From: Alphaproteobacteria bacterium
GTDB lineage: Bacteria > Pseudomonadota > Alphaproteobacteria > UBA7985 > JAUIBT01
Reading direction: 5' to 3'
DNA length: 64,000 nt
Assembly (NCBI GenBank): GCA_030428255.1
Contig: JAUIBT010000016.1
Location: 30,028-94,027 of the forward strand
The notes under the pieces were generated by a model. It saw only the letters and a program-made list of their open reading frames with translations, was not told the origin of the DNA and searched no databases. A program made the translations under genes and the position numbers. Each line of letters opens with the position of its first letter. Position 1 is the stretch's first letter. Shown in pieces: positions 63,891-64,000 of the stretch.

Positions 63891-64000
63891 TTAGTCTGCA
63901 ACGCATCCTGCGGCCTTGAAGAAGTTCCAGCACTCCTGGGGCGTGAACAGGTCGCAGATCTGGCCGACGGCCTTCCAAAGGTCGTCATATGTTCTAGCCT
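63891..64000 (-). mobile_element. IS630-family transposase, C-terminal end (partial)
   Basis: Reading leftward from the right edge, the last 35 residues end in ARTYDDLWKAVGQICDLFTP, then ECWNFFKAAGCVAD and a TAA at 63891-63893. This is the typical C-terminus of IS630-family DDE transposases. The rest lies outside the window, so the copy may be intact or broken. No terminal inverted repeat can be judged. Confidence 0.85.

Overview
The window reads as a chromosomal segment of an alphaproteobacterium, moderately GC-rich and probably marine. Its gene blocks are familiar from that class: hfq-hflX, ihfB followed by a LapA-like gene and trpF-trpB-trpA-accD-folC, purE-purK beside a YdcH/DUF465 gene, a TrcR-type cell-cycle regulator (DUF1013), heme A synthase, and a biotin-dependent pyruvate carboxylase. 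A DmdA-like aminomethyltransferase hints at marine sulfur or one-carbon metabolism. The lineage is inferred from gene content only.

Layout. 1-8.2 kb: end of hemB, an envelope lipoprotein, hflX and hfq, a large L,D-transpeptidase lipoprotein, an OmpA-type lipoprotein and an exported VWA/peptidoglycan-binding protein. 8.5-12.4 kb: clpX and lon. 12.4-16.8 kb: a low-complexity small ORF, a probable decayed gene, a RhlE-type helicase with a long basic tail and a class III aminotransferase. 17.1-21.8 kb: five co-directional genes that I do not recognise as a known system. They encode an unknown protein, a membrane protein with a Lon-protease-like N-terminal domain, a secreted CxxC protein, a secreted trypsin-like protease and an OmpA-family protein, and they end at a strong terminator. 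22-24.7 kb: an exported GH3 hexosaminidase and a Rossmann-like protein. 24.8-32.5 kb: GNAT-folC-accD-trpABF, membrane proteins and ihfB. 32.7-44.5 kb: mixed housekeeping genes, a 4 x 56 bp tandem repeat, and a Crp/Fnr regulator divergent from a cytochrome c' gene with a palindromic operator. 44.5-51.4 kb: DmdA-like protein, pyruvate carboxylase, a FadR-type regulator and an AEC transporter. 51.7-63.9 kb: a cell-surface glycan island with four sulfotransferase-type proteins, three or four glycosyltransferase domains and an ABC-exporter-like protein with a degenerate ATPase domain, ending at a partial IS630-family transposase.

How the parts fit. The first 8 kb and the 17-24 kb segment are dominated by envelope maintenance: peptidoglycan cross-linking, peptidoglycan binding, proteolysis and muropeptide turnover. 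The middle is central metabolism and protein quality control. The last 12 kb looks like accessory DNA for making and sulfating a surface polysaccharide, partly of foreign base composition.

The best candidate for an undescribed system is 17.1-21.8 kb. Two of its proteins appear to share a periplasmic two-cysteine domain. Three of its exported proteins carry a short D-T-x-T-I-N-x-[ML]-I-like motif near a mature terminus. The membrane protein has a Ser/Lys pair spaced much as in the Lon catalytic dyad. All functional statements about this locus are inference from reading the sequence; no database search was possible.
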